DNA of 64,000 nucleotides from Nitrosomonas sp. Nm51 (lineage in GTDB: Bacteria; Pseudomonadota; Gammaproteobacteria; Burkholderiales; Nitrosomonadaceae), in NCBI RefSeq assembly GCF_900111165.1, contig NZ_FOGH01000008.1, forward strand, positions 21,989 to 85,988, in the 5' to 3' direction. The position numbers and the translations under genes are program-made. Each line of letters begins with the position of its first letter. Within the stretch, counting starts at the first letter, position 1. Positions 28,126-39,138 of this stretch are shown piece by piece. The notes under the pieces are model-generated. The model saw only the letters and a list, made by a program, of their open reading frames with translations. It ran no database searches and was not told where the DNA came from.

Positions 28126-28153
28126 ATTCTACCTGCCAAATTCCAAAAGTCAA
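28126..28153 (-). promoter_or_regulatory. Candidate sigma70 promoter of the guanidine operon
   Basis: Leftward TTGACT (28153-28148) and TAGAAT (28131-28126) are spaced by 16 bases, close to the sigma70 consensus. The implied start gives a leader of about 70 nt before the riboswitch aptamer. Confidence 0.45.
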
Positions 28154-28265
28154 CAGTATACTCACCGCACTTCAGGGTGAATTTGTTCACTAATTAAAAT
28201 CAATCAGATTCAGAAAGTTATTTAAAGATCTGGACAAGCGAGCATTTTCAGAGTAAAAAGTGCTC

Positions 28266-29560
28266 ATGAAAATCAATCTTGGGCAATTAAGTACTCGCCC
28301 AGTACGCAAAGTTGAAGAGCCTCGCTACCGGGAGTTGATGCAGCAATACCACTATCTTGGCGATTTAGCCAAGATCGGTCATACACTCTGGTATGTTGCC
28401 ACCCATGGCGATGAATGGGCGGCATTGCTGAGTTTTTCAGCTGCTGCCTGGAAGTGCGGTGTACGTGATCGTTGGATCGGATGGGATTTCCGTCACCAAT
28501 ATGATCGCTTGAAGTTAATCGCCAACAACAGTCGCTTTCTGATCTTGCCTGAGTGGCACTATCCCAATCTGGGCTCTAAAGCGTTGTCCTTGTGCCACCA
28601 AAGAATTGCCGGTGATTGGCGAATACATTTTGGCCAGTCCCTGCTCTTGCTGGAGACCTTTGTTGATCCGTCGCGTTTCCACGGTACAGTCTACCGTGCA
28701 GCGAATTGGACTTGCCTTGGGCTGACACGGGGATATAGCCGTACCCGCGATGGCTACAGTACTGTTGCCACCTCTCCAAAATTGGTCTTTACCCTACCCG
28801 TGCAACGTGACGCACGTGCACAACTCTCCCGTTTTACCCTCAACCCTATCTATCGTACTGGAGCCCCCAAGATCATGCTGACTGTCCAACAAATGCGCAC
28901 ACTACCAGATTTTTTTAATGACATCCCTGATCCGCGTAGAGCCGAAGGCAAGCGTCATCGGCTGTCTGTGGTGCTGGGTATCGCTGCAGGGGCAACTCTG
29001 TGCGGCATGCGTGGTTATAAGGCCATCGCAGCATGGGCAAAAGATCTGAAGCCCAAAGCCCGCGAACGCTTCGGGTGTCGACGCGAGAATAAAAAATACG
29101 TTGTTCCCAGCGAGTCTATCATCCGGGACGTGTTGGTCCGGGTCGATCCGGTCAAGCTTGATCTCGCTCTACAGCAATGGAACGCGGCCTTTGCCAAAGA
29201 AGACCAAAGCCTTGCAATTGACGGCAAGACGATGTGCAGCGCCATAGACGAAGCGGGACGGCAAACACACATCATGAGCGTCGTGGGCCACGAGACGGCT
29301 TTGTGTCTCACCCAAAAAAAGTCGGCACTCTGCCCGTAGAGAGCGGCGAAACCAAGCAAACCAATGAAATCGGTATATTCATCCCGTTGCTGGAAAGCAT
29401 CGATATCCAAGGCAAGGACATTACCGCTGATGCGCTTCTGACGCAACGTAAACTCGCATCCTTCGTGGTAGATCGAAAGGCGCATTACCACTTTACTGTT
29501 AAAGGTAATCAGGCTTCGCTCAAGACTGACATCGCGCTACTTTTTGAGATCAGCTCTTAG
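28266..29560 (+). pseudogene. DUF4338-ISAs1 transposase, frameshifted and 3'-truncated
   Basis: The first frame (28266-29339) encodes an N-terminal DUF4338 domain (DruA-like; PRYRELMQQYHYLGDLAKIG to about residue 205), then the start of an ISAs1 DDE transposase (LPDFFNDIPDPRRAEGKRHR, then LAIDGKTMCSAIDE). At an A7 run near 29315 the frame is lost. The second frame (to 29560) continues TLPVESGETKQTNEIGIF and ITADALLTQRKLASFVVDRK. The usual last hundred or so residues are missing, replaced by a recombinase remnant. A one-base loss in the A run or a programmed slip are both possible. Confidence 0.75.
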
Positions 29561-29922
29561 ACCGGATTGTCGATGCAGACTCGCCGCTGGTCGCCAAGGC
29601 GCTCGAAAAACGGATAGAGGAATTGCAGAGTCAAAAGCTTGTGATCGAGGAAAAATTAAACCGTTGCGGTCGTTCACTCAAAACCTATGACGAGATGTAT
29701 CGAACTTCGTTACAATTTCTTCAAGAACCCCATAAAATATGGGCCTACGGACGGTTTGAGGACAAACGTGCGGTGCTAAAACTCACCTTTACTGACCGCC
29801 TAACCTATGTACGAAATGCAGGGTATCGAACCCCTGATTTATCATTACCTTTCAAACTGTTAGGGGATAATTCTGGTCAAAAAATGTTAATGGTGCCGAG
29901 GGGGGGAATCGAACCCCCATGA
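29561..29922 (+). pseudogene. Serine site-specific recombinase, C-terminal fragment
   Basis: The frame encodes a coiled-coil stretch (LVAKALEKRIEELQSQKLVI) and a conserved recombinase tail (IWAYGRFEDKRAVLKLTFTD, RLTYVRNAGYRTPDLSLPFK). The catalytic N-terminus and zinc ribbon are absent. Its stop lies inside the antisense of tRNA-Leu, so the ancestral element ended at the tRNA 3' end. A more degraded copy lies at 10195-10345. Confidence 0.7.
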
Positions 29923-29978
29923 TGTCACCATCGCTGGATTTTGAATCCAGTGCGTCTACCAATTCCGCCACCTCGGCA
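29891..29978 (-). tRNA. tRNA-Leu (anticodon CAA)
   Basis: On the minus strand TGCCGAG (29978) pairs with CTCGGCA for the acceptor stem, followed by an encoded CCA (29893-29891). The anticodon stem-loop is CTGGA-TTCAAAA-TCCAG, giving CAA. A long variable arm between the anticodon and T stems marks a class II tRNA, and GGTTCGATTCC is the T-loop region. Reads UUG codons. Confidence 0.95.
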
Positions 29979-30192
29979 AGTGCCGACTGTTTTTTGCTAG
30001 TACAAAAGAAGAACGCAATTATCACTGAATTTGTCAGCTTCAGCAAGCCGCGCCGGTAAAAATACCACCATCAGTATATAATTGCGCATTTTCGATGAAT
30101 TTGAGGCGTATCGCTGCTCTGGTTTATAAAATACAGGGTTTTCCGTTTTCAATACGCCAACATTTTTATCGATCGCGTATCTGTTAATTGAA

Positions 30193-32309
<2,117 letters not shown>

Positions 32310-32368
32310 TCAGCCTGCATCATGCTAATATGTGCACTTTTTGATTAATCGTTCCTTGGAGAAATATC

Positions 32369-32851
32369 ATGCTGATTAGCGAAGCATACGCGCAGGCCGC
32401 CGAATCCGGACAAGCCGGTGCAGGTTGGGCGAATCTCATTCTGTTAATAGGTATTTTTGTTATTTTCTGGCTGCTGCTGATTCGTCCACAGGCGAAGCGC
32501 GCCAAAGAACATAAACAAATGGTCGAAAACCTGCAAAGGGGCGACGAAGTCATTACCAATGGCGGCATACTGGGTTTAATACTCAATGTCAGCGAAAGCT
32601 ACGTAGTCGTGGAAATTGCGTCCAGCCTTGAAGTCATTGTGCTGAAATCCTCGGTTCAAACACTATTACCCAAAGGGACGCTTAAAAGTATCGAACCATC
32701 CAAAGGCGGCAAACAGGTTAAAAAAGCAGCCAAAAGCGCGCCTCCGGCAACAGCGACAGAAAGCAAAACGACCGATGATGCAGCAACGCCATCCGATCAT
32801 GCATCCGATAACAGCAATGAGGGCGCATCCAAACCAGGCGACAAAGATTAA
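32369..32851 (+). CDS. yajC: Preprotein translocase subunit YajC, with C-terminal extension
   Basis: 160 residues. One membrane segment (ANLILLIGIFVIFWLLLIRP, about 21-40) is followed by QAKRAKEHKQMVENLQRGDE and VITNGGILGLILNVSESYVV, the YajC cytoplasmic fold ending at about residue 108. The remaining 50 residues are low-complexity Lys/Ala/Pro/Thr/Ser/Asp. Typical YajC has about 110 residues, so this tail is unusual. YajC associates with SecDF and YidC. TTGGAGAAATATC gives the ribosome site. It heads a yajC-secD-secF group. Confidence 0.93.
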   Translation: MLISEAYAQAAESGQAGAGWANLILLIGIFVIFWLLLIRPQAKRAKEHKQMVENLQRGDEVITNGGILGLILNVSESYVVVEIASSLEVIVLKSSVQTLLPKGTLKSIEPSKGGKQVKKAAKSAPPATATESKTTDDAATPSDHASDNSNEGASKPGDKD

Positions 32852-32939
32852 ATCTTGTAGCGAACCTGGTTGATTCTTTTAGGGGTCTTTTTTCCACTTC
32901 ATCGCTTTTCAACAACATTATAATCATTACTGAATACTC

Positions 32940-35087
32940 ATGAACCGCTACCCGCTTTGGAAATACTTGATTATTGCGGTTTCCTTGTCACTCGGACTGC
33001 TCTATACCCTGCCTAATTTTTTTGGCGAATCCCCAGCCGTGCAAATTTCTCCATTGAGAATGGCAACCCAGGCAGATAATGCCTTGCTGCAACGGGTTGA
33101 AACAACGCTGGCAAACGCCGGTATCCCGATTGACGGTCTTTTTCTGGAAGAAGGCAGCATCAAGGTGCGCTTTGAGGACACTGACACACAAATCAAAGCC
33201 AAAGACTTACTCCAGTCAACGTTAGGCGACGACTATATGGTCGCGTTGAACTTGCTGCCCAACTCTCCACAGTGGTTGAGTGATTTGGGTGCGTTGCCGA
33301 TGTATCTCGGACTTGATCTTCGCGGCGGTGTCCACTTCATGCTCGAAGTCGATATGGAAGGTGCAGTCAGTAAAACACTCGACCGCCACAGCACGGATAT
33401 CCGCTCGACTTTACGTGAAAAAAGAATTCCCTATGCCGGTGTTGAAAAACAGGATAAAACATTAACGATCAGGTTCCGTGATGCCGAATCGCGTGCGCAG
33501 GCTTTAGACGAACTGAAATCAACCTACGAAGACCTGCAATTCAAAGAGGAACAGATTGGCAACCGCTTTAACTTGATCGCTGCCATTAAGCCGGAAGCAC
33601 TGGTACAAATGCAGGATTCCACTGTTCAGCAAAATATAACGACGCTGCGTAACCGGGTCAACGAACTGGGTGTGGCGGAACCGATTATTCAAAAAGCAGG
33701 CGCTGACCGCGTAATCGTCCAGTTGCCGGGTGTTCAGGACACCGCCAAAGCAAAGGAGATCCTTGGCCGTACGGCAACGCTGGAAATACGCATGGTTGAC
33801 GATGAACGCGATCTCGACGCGGCGCTGCAAGGCCGCATACCATTTGGCACTGAGCTTTACGATGAACGCGGTGGCGGGCCTCTATTGGTCAAAAAACAGG
33901 TATTGCTGACAGGTGAACGTATTATCGATGCGCAGCCTGGCTTTAATGAAGACAATCAGCCAGCCGTGCACCTTCGGCTGGATAATAACGGGGCGCAGAT
34001 TTTTAAGAAACTGACACGCGAAAACGTCGGCAGACGCATGGCTATACTGTTGATTGAGCGCAATCTGGCTGAAGTCGTCACTGCGCCAGTTATCCGTGAA
34101 GAAATCGGTGGCGGCAGGGTACAAATCAGCGGGCGCATGACTACAGCTGAAGCACGCGATGTCGCGCTGCTGCTTCGTGCCGGTGCACTGGCCGCACCCA
34201 TGGATATCATCGAAGAACGTACCGTCGGCCCCAGCCTGGGTGCGGACAATATTGCCAGAGGGTTTAATTCGACACTTTACGGCTTTCTGGCAGTCGCGGT
34301 CTTTATTATGCTGTATTACATGGCATTCGGTGTCATTTCCGTCCTGGCGCTCAGCTTAAATCTGTTATTGTTGATTGGTCTGCTGTCCATTCTGCAAGCG
34401 ACGCTGACATTGCCAGGCATGGCGGCGCTGGCGCTGACCGTCGGCATGGCCATCGACGCCAACGTACTGATCAATGAGCGCATACGCGACGAACTGCGCG
34501 CCGGTGTATCGCCGCAGCTTGCGATTAGCGCCGGATACGAACGTGCCACCGGAACAATTCTTGACTCGAATATCACTACACTGATTGCAGGTATCGCACT
34601 GTTCGCATTCGGTTCCGGACCGGTAAAAGGATTCGCAGTTGTGCTTTGTCTCGGCATTTTGACTTCAGTGTTTACTGCAATCTTCGTATCGCGTGGCTTG
34701 GTCAACTATATGTATGGCAGCCGCCGCAAACTGGAAGTTGTACCCATCGGCAAAATCTGGATACCCGAGACTGAAAATGCCAGGAAACGGTTTAAATACA
34801 AATTACCGCCAGAACCGGGTGACGCCACTGCATCAGAATTGACGGAATCGACCCAAATACAAAACGAGAAAACATTCGGCACTGCGGTTGAGCCGGTCAT
34901 TGAAAACACTTTAAAAAAAAGGAATGAAGCCGCGGCAATAACGAATCCCGAAGCGATTCCGGAAGAAAACCAATCTACTGCAACTAGTGAAAATGAACCG
35001 GCGGCAGCAACGGGCGCAACGCCAAAAAAATCGACGCGCATACGCGGGAAACGAAAACAGACATCCCGTAAAGCTAAGAAAAAATAG
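32940..35087 (+). CDS. secD: Protein translocase subunit SecD, with C-terminal extension
   Basis: 715 residues. N-terminal membrane segment (about 9-24), GLDLRGGVHFMLEVDMEGAV (about 122-141), the large periplasmic P1 domain, then five membrane segments from about 440. Cytoplasmic-proximal MAIDANVLINERIRDELRAG and FAFGSGPVKGFAVVLCLGIL are RND-type SecD motifs. The typical protein ends near 620; here about 100 extra residues follow GKIWIPETENARKRFKYKLP, rich in Glu, Ala, Thr and ending in a basic KKSTRIRGKRKQTSRKAKKK. SecDF uses the proton gradient to complete protein export. secF begins 45 bp after. Confidence 0.95.
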   Translation: MNRYPLWKYLIIAVSLSLGLLYTLPNFFGESPAVQISPLRMATQADNALLQRVETTLANAGIPIDGLFLEEGSIKVRFEDTDTQIKAKDLLQSTLGDDYMVALNLLPNSPQWLSDLGALPMYLGLDLRGGVHFMLEVDMEGAVSKTLDRHSTDIRSTLREKRIPYAGVEKQDKTLTIRFRDAESRAQALDELKSTYEDLQFKEEQIGNRFNLIAAIKPEALVQMQDSTVQQNITTLRNRVNELGVAEPIIQKAGADRVIVQLPGVQDTAKAKEILGRTATLEIRMVDDERDLDAALQGRIPFGTELYDERGGGPLLVKKQVLLTGERIIDAQPGFNEDNQPAVHLRLDNNGAQIFKKLTRENVGRRMAILLIERNLAEVVTAPVIREEIGGGRVQISGRMTTAEARDVALLLRAGALAAPMDIIEERTVGPSLGADNIARGFNSTLYGFLAVAVFIMLYYMAFGVISVLALSLNLLLLIGLLSILQATLTLPGMAALALTVGMAIDANVLINERIRDELRAGVSPQLAISAGYERATGTILDSNITTLIAGIALFAFGSGPVKGFAVVLCLGILTSVFTAIFVSRGLVNYMYGSRRKLEVVPIGKIWIPETENARKRFKYKLPPEPGDATASELTESTQIQNEKTFGTAVEPVIENTLKKRNEAAAITNPEAIPEENQSTATSENEPAAATGATPKKSTRIRGKRKQTSRKAKKK

Positions 35088-35131
35088 CCCGCCAAGACAT
35101 GATTTAAACAGGATTTTTAGAGGAATAACCA

Positions 35132-36070
35132 ATGGAATTTTTCAGATTCAGCCGTGACATCCCTTTTATGGACTGGCGGCGCAGTGCAGCGGTGATCTCA
35201 ATCCTGGCATTCATTCTATCCGTTTTCTTTATTGCGACCAGAGGACTGAATCTTGGCGTGGACTTTACCGGCGGAACCGTACTTGAAGTCAGTTACGAAC
35301 AAACTGCCGATCTGAATAACATCAGAGAAGTACTGGCAGGCATGAATATGTCAGACGCCACTGTGCAGAATTTCGGCACTTCCCGCGATGTGATGATTCG
35401 CCTGCCCATCATGTCTGAATATTCCAGCGCACAATTGTCAGAAGCGGTTCTGGACGCGTTGCGCGAAGCGGACAGTACGACTGAAATGCGCCGCGTGGAG
35501 TTTGTCGGACCGCAGGTCGGGCAGGAATTGCTGGAAAACGGTGCACTGGCTTTGTTATTCGTATCACTCGGTATCGTAGCCTATCTGGCGGTACGTTTTG
35601 AGTGGAAATTTGGTATTGCCGGGATAATCGCCAACCTGCATGACGTCATTATCATTCTGGGTTTCTTTGCATTCTTCCAATGGGAATTTTCACTGACCGT
35701 TTTAGCTGCAGTTCTCGCAGTACTGGGCTACTCCGTTAACGAATCCGTAGTCATTTTTGACCGCATACGCGAAAACTTCCGCAAATTGCGCAAGGTACCG
35801 GTCAAACAGGTTATCAACAATGCCATCACACGTACTATGGCACGTACGATCATGACGCACGGCAGCACGCAAATGGTCATCATCTCCATGCTGTTATTCG
35901 GCGGCGAGGTTTTATATTATTTCGCACTGGCATTAACCATAGGCATCTGGTTTGGCATCTATTCTTCCATCATGGTAGCCAGCTCGATTTTAATTCTGCT
36001 GGGAGTCAAACGCGAAGACCTATTGCAGCAGGAAGAAAAGAAACCGGAGAATGACGGCGCTGTGGTCTGA
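35132..36070 (+). CDS. secF: Protein translocase subunit SecF
   Basis: 312 residues. First membrane segment (about 20-37), then GVDFTGGTVLEVSYEQ, the SecF hallmark. Five more segments follow from about 135, including SVNESVVIFDRIRENFRKLR (proton-path Asp) and TRTMARTIMTHGSTQMVI. It pairs with SecD to form a 12-segment RND-like unit. TTTTAGAGGAATAACC precedes the ATG. DedA gene starts 43 bp after. Confidence 0.96.
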   Translation: MEFFRFSRDIPFMDWRRSAAVISILAFILSVFFIATRGLNLGVDFTGGTVLEVSYEQTADLNNIREVLAGMNMSDATVQNFGTSRDVMIRLPIMSEYSSAQLSEAVLDALREADSTTEMRRVEFVGPQVGQELLENGALALLFVSLGIVAYLAVRFEWKFGIAGIIANLHDVIIILGFFAFFQWEFSLTVLAAVLAVLGYSVNESVVIFDRIRENFRKLRKVPVKQVINNAITRTMARTIMTHGSTQMVIISMLLFGGEVLYYFALALTIGIWFGIYSSIMVASSILILLGVKREDLLQQEEKKPENDGAVV

Positions 36071-36112
36071 CGCTGATGCATTGGATTTTTTCTCTGTACA
36101 GAGGCTACCGGA

Positions 36113-36724
36113 TTGATTGCAGAAATTATTGAGTGGATCGTCAACACCATCGGCAGCCTGGGCTATCCAGGCATTTTTGTTCTGATGCTGCTTGAATCGA
36201 GTTTTGTGCCTTTTCCAAGTGAAGTCATCATGATACCGGCCGGATACCTTGCTTCAAAAGGCGAAATGCATATTCTGATTGTCATAGTGTGCGGAATTTT
36301 CGGCAGCCTCATCGGTGCACTCGTCAACTATTATCTGGCAGTATGGCTCGGGCGCCCATTTTTATTGCGCTACGGCAAATATGTCATGTTTAGTGAAGTC
36401 CATCTGCAGAAAATGGAAATTTTTTTTCAACGTCACGGACATATTTCCACTTTTACCGGTCGTCTGATTCCGATGGTGCGTCAGTACATTTCAATACCGG
36501 CTGGCCTGGCGCGCATGCATTTACCGATATTTTGTTTTTACACCAGTCTTGGCGCCGGCATCTGGGTAATCATACTGACAGTACTCGGTTATTTTATTGG
36601 AGAGAACGAAGCGCTGATTAAAGATTATCTGCGTGACATTATGATTATGCTGCTTATTGCTTGTACGATCGGCGTTGTCATTTACTGGCTGCGCCAACGC
36701 AGATCGCATCGAACACATTTGTAA
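36113..36724 (+). CDS. DedA-family membrane protein
   Basis: 203 residues, 5-6 hydrophobic segments. [20 protein letters not shown] (about 26-45), then [20 protein letters not shown] and [20 protein letters not shown] are DedA (SNARE_assoc) blocks; the FTGR...P-x-x-R motif is essential in YqjA/YghB. DedA proteins are thought to act as undecaprenyl phosphate or phospholipid scramblases. The start is a TTG with AGAGG 8 bases upstream; no ATG gives a full first helix. Five bases separate it from the next gene. Confidence 0.88.
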   Translation: MIAEIIEWIVNTIGSLGYPGIFVLMLLESSFVPFPSEVIMIPAGYLASKGEMHILIVIVCGIFGSLIGALVNYYLAVWLGRPFLLRYGKYVMFSEVHLQKMEIFFQRHGHISTFTGRLIPMVRQYISIPAGLARMHLPIFCFYTSLGAGIWVIILTVLGYFIGENEALIKDYLRDIMIMLLIACTIGVVIYWLRQRRSHRTHL

Positions 36725-36729
36725 TCGCC

Positions 36730-38313
36730 ATGAAATCAGCAAATCCAAGATCGGAAATTAATAAAAAATCCGGTCGCCTAACTATACGCAACGCAACACT
36801 AAAAGATGTACCTGCGCTCGCAGAGCTCGTTGCGCGGGTATACCGGAACACCAATATTCCGGCTTATTCAGAAGGCGCGTTGAACGGCCAGATCAATAAC
36901 TTCTCGGAGGGACAGCTTGTAGCTGTATACGATAAAGAACTGGTGGGATACTGTGCTAGTTTCCGGATTTCAGGAAAAATTGCACTGCAACCACACAGCT
37001 GGGTTGAAATCACCGGTAACGGCTATGCATCGCGGCACAATCCGGACGGTGAATATCTGTACGGAATGGAGGTTTGCGTTGATCCAGATTATCGTGGCTA
37101 CCGGATCGGCCAGCGCTTTTACAATGCACGCAAGCAACTTTGTCAGGACCTTGGTTTAAAAGGTATTGTTTTTGCCGGCAGATTGCCCAGTTATGCCAAA
37201 AGAGCCAAACGTTATCCTGATGTCGACGCGTATGTACAGCAAATCGTACAGAAAAAATTGCGTGATCAGGTGCTGTCGTTCCAGTTGCACAATAATTTTG
37301 AAGTGCTTGGCGTAATCAAAGATTACCTGCCTGAGGACCGTGATTCGCTGGGCTATGGCGTTCATCTGATCTGGCACAATCCTGGCGTTCCGGAAGAATC
37401 GGAAATCAAGCGCCACAAAAACTTCGGCGGAAGATTGCAGGAGACAGTTCGTGTAGGCACAGTGCAGTATATGATGCGAAAAGTAAATTCATTTGAAGAA
37501 TTTATCAGCTTTATTGAGTATTTTGTCGATGTTATTGCTGACTACAATGGTGACTTCGTTGTTTTCCCCGAACTGTTTACGCTGCAACTGCTATCTATAG
37601 AAGATCAGCGCTTGTCTCCGGCCGAATCGATTGCGGCACTGACAAAATACACTGATCGCTTTACTAAAGCGATGCGCGACATGGCGCTCCGCTACAATAT
37701 TAATATCATCGGTGGAACGCATCCAACGCACATAGCGGCAGGCCGCGTGGAAAATATTTCATATATTTTCCTGCGTGACGGTTCTATCCATCAACAACCC
37801 AAAATTCACCCGACGCCCGACGAAGTATACTGGTGGAACATCGAAGGCGGAAACACGCTAAGTGCCATTGAGACGGATTGCGGCTCGATTGGTGTATTGA
37901 TTTGTTACGATGCGGAATTCCCGGAACTGGCGCGGCATCTTGTCGACCAGGGCGTTTATCTGGTTTTTGTGCCGTTCTGCACAGCCGAAAGGCAGGGATA
38001 TCTGCGTGTGCGTTATTGCAGCCAGGCGCGCGCAGTGGAAAATCAAATCTATGTCGTCATGTCAGGCAACGTGGGTAATCTGCCGAATGTGGCGAATATG
38101 GACGTTCAATATGCGCAAAGTTGTATTTTGACGCCATGCGATTTTCCCTTTTCCAGAGATGGTATCGCAGCAGACACGACACCGAATGTGGAAACCATTG
38201 CACTGGCTGATGTGCGCCCGGATTCATTGCGCACAGCGCGCAATGCCGGTACAGTACAGAATCTCAGGGACAGACGTCACGACCTGTACTCCGTGCACTG
38301 GCGCGGCAAGTAA
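36730..38313 (+). CDS. Fusion of GNAT acetyltransferase and carbon-nitrogen hydrolase
   Basis: 527 residues. The N-terminal GNAT domain (about 15-210) has MEVCVDPDYRGYRIGQRFYN, the acetyl-CoA loop. The C-terminal nitrilase-superfamily domain (about 240-515) has the Glu-Lys-Cys triad: Glu in FPELFTLQ (about 281), Lys in QPKIHPTPDE (about 357) and Cys in LICYDAEFPE (about 392). Such fusions are known but functionally uncharacterised; a metabolite-repair amidase is possible. The frame runs further up, but the ATG at 36730, 5 bases after the dedA stop, is the natural start. DUF1499 gene follows 19 bp on. Confidence 0.9.
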   Translation: MKSANPRSEINKKSGRLTIRNATLKDVPALAELVARVYRNTNIPAYSEGALNGQINNFSEGQLVAVYDKELVGYCASFRISGKIALQPHSWVEITGNGYASRHNPDGEYLYGMEVCVDPDYRGYRIGQRFYNARKQLCQDLGLKGIVFAGRLPSYAKRAKRYPDVDAYVQQIVQKKLRDQVLSFQLHNNFEVLGVIKDYLPEDRDSLGYGVHLIWHNPGVPEESEIKRHKNFGGRLQETVRVGTVQYMMRKVNSFEEFISFIEYFVDVIADYNGDFVVFPELFTLQLLSIEDQRLSPAESIAALTKYTDRFTKAMRDMALRYNINIIGGTHPTHIAAGRVENISYIFLRDGSIHQQPKIHPTPDEVYWWNIEGGNTLSAIETDCGSIGVLICYDAEFPELARHLVDQGVYLVFVPFCTAERQGYLRVRYCSQARAVENQIYVVMSGNVGNLPNVANMDVQYAQSCILTPCDFPFSRDGIAADTTPNVETIALADVRPDSLRTARNAGTVQNLRDRRHDLYSVHWRGK

Positions 38314-38332
38314 TCTTTGCATTTTAATAACC

Positions 38333-39070
38333 ATGCTCAAACACGCAAAACTAGGCAAATTCAGTACCCGGCTGGCACTTATTTCCGGATTGCTTGCAGG
38401 TGCTGCTGTTATCCTGCACCGCCTTCATGTTGTCGCATTTCAGTTTGCGTTGCCTGTGCTGGCGGTATCGACATTGTGCGGTTTGATTGCAGCTCTATTG
38501 GGCATTTCCGGATTGTTTGTTGCCATGCGGCAACGAAAAAGCGCCCTCTCATCTTTAACCGGTTCGCTGCTTGGCTTTGTTGTTGCCATGCCGACAGTGT
38601 TCACACTACTGGCCGCATCGGGCCTGCCACGCATTCATGATATCAGCACGGATCTCGATAATCCGCCGCAATTTACAGCGGTACCGGCGCTGCGCGAGGC
38701 AACCGATAATCCGCTGGATCGCCTGAAACCGGACAATCTCACCCAGTTACAGCAGGCCGGTTATCCCGATCTGAAACCGCTGCAACTCAAGCGTCCTGCG
38801 CCGGCGCTTGTATTTGACCAGGCATTACAATTGGCCGAATCGCGCGGCTGGGCCATCGCGGCAGCTTCCGCTGACCTGGGGACGATTGAAGCGACAGCCG
38901 TCACACCCGTTATGGCGTTCAAAGATGATGTGGTCATACGGATTCAACGAAACGGTGAACACACGCAAGTAGACATGCGTTCGGTTTCACGCGTTGGTGT
39001 CAGCGACCTCGGGGCGAATGCCGTCCGTATACGTGATTTTTTAAACGACTTACAGCAATCGCTCAATTAA
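38333..39070 (+). CDS. DUF1499 membrane protein
   Basis: 245 residues. Three hydrophobic segments at about 13-30, 35-60 and 72-93 are followed by a soluble DUF1499 domain (about 105-245): NPLDRLKPDNLTQLQQAGYP, DQALQLAESRGWAIAAASAD and the conserved end DVVIRIQRNGEHTQVDMRSV then SRVGVSDLGANAVRIRDFL. Function unknown. The open frame begins far upstream inside the preceding gene; the ATG at 38333 is chosen because it starts the membrane segment and lies 19 bp past that stop. It converges on the ftsH paralogue. Confidence 0.85.
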   Translation: MLKHAKLGKFSTRLALISGLLAGAAVILHRLHVVAFQFALPVLAVSTLCGLIAALLGISGLFVAMRQRKSALSSLTGSLLGFVVAMPTVFTLLAASGLPRIHDISTDLDNPPQFTAVPALREATDNPLDRLKPDNLTQLQQAGYPDLKPLQLKRPAPALVFDQALQLAESRGWAIAAASADLGTIEATAVTPVMAFKDDVVIRIQRNGEHTQVDMRSVSRVGVSDLGANAVRIRDFLNDLQQSLN

Positions 39071-39138
39071 ACCGCTACCATCGCGGCTTAGCCACCGGCA
39101 CCTGGCCAATGCCATAACCCACTCCAGCCTGACATGCA

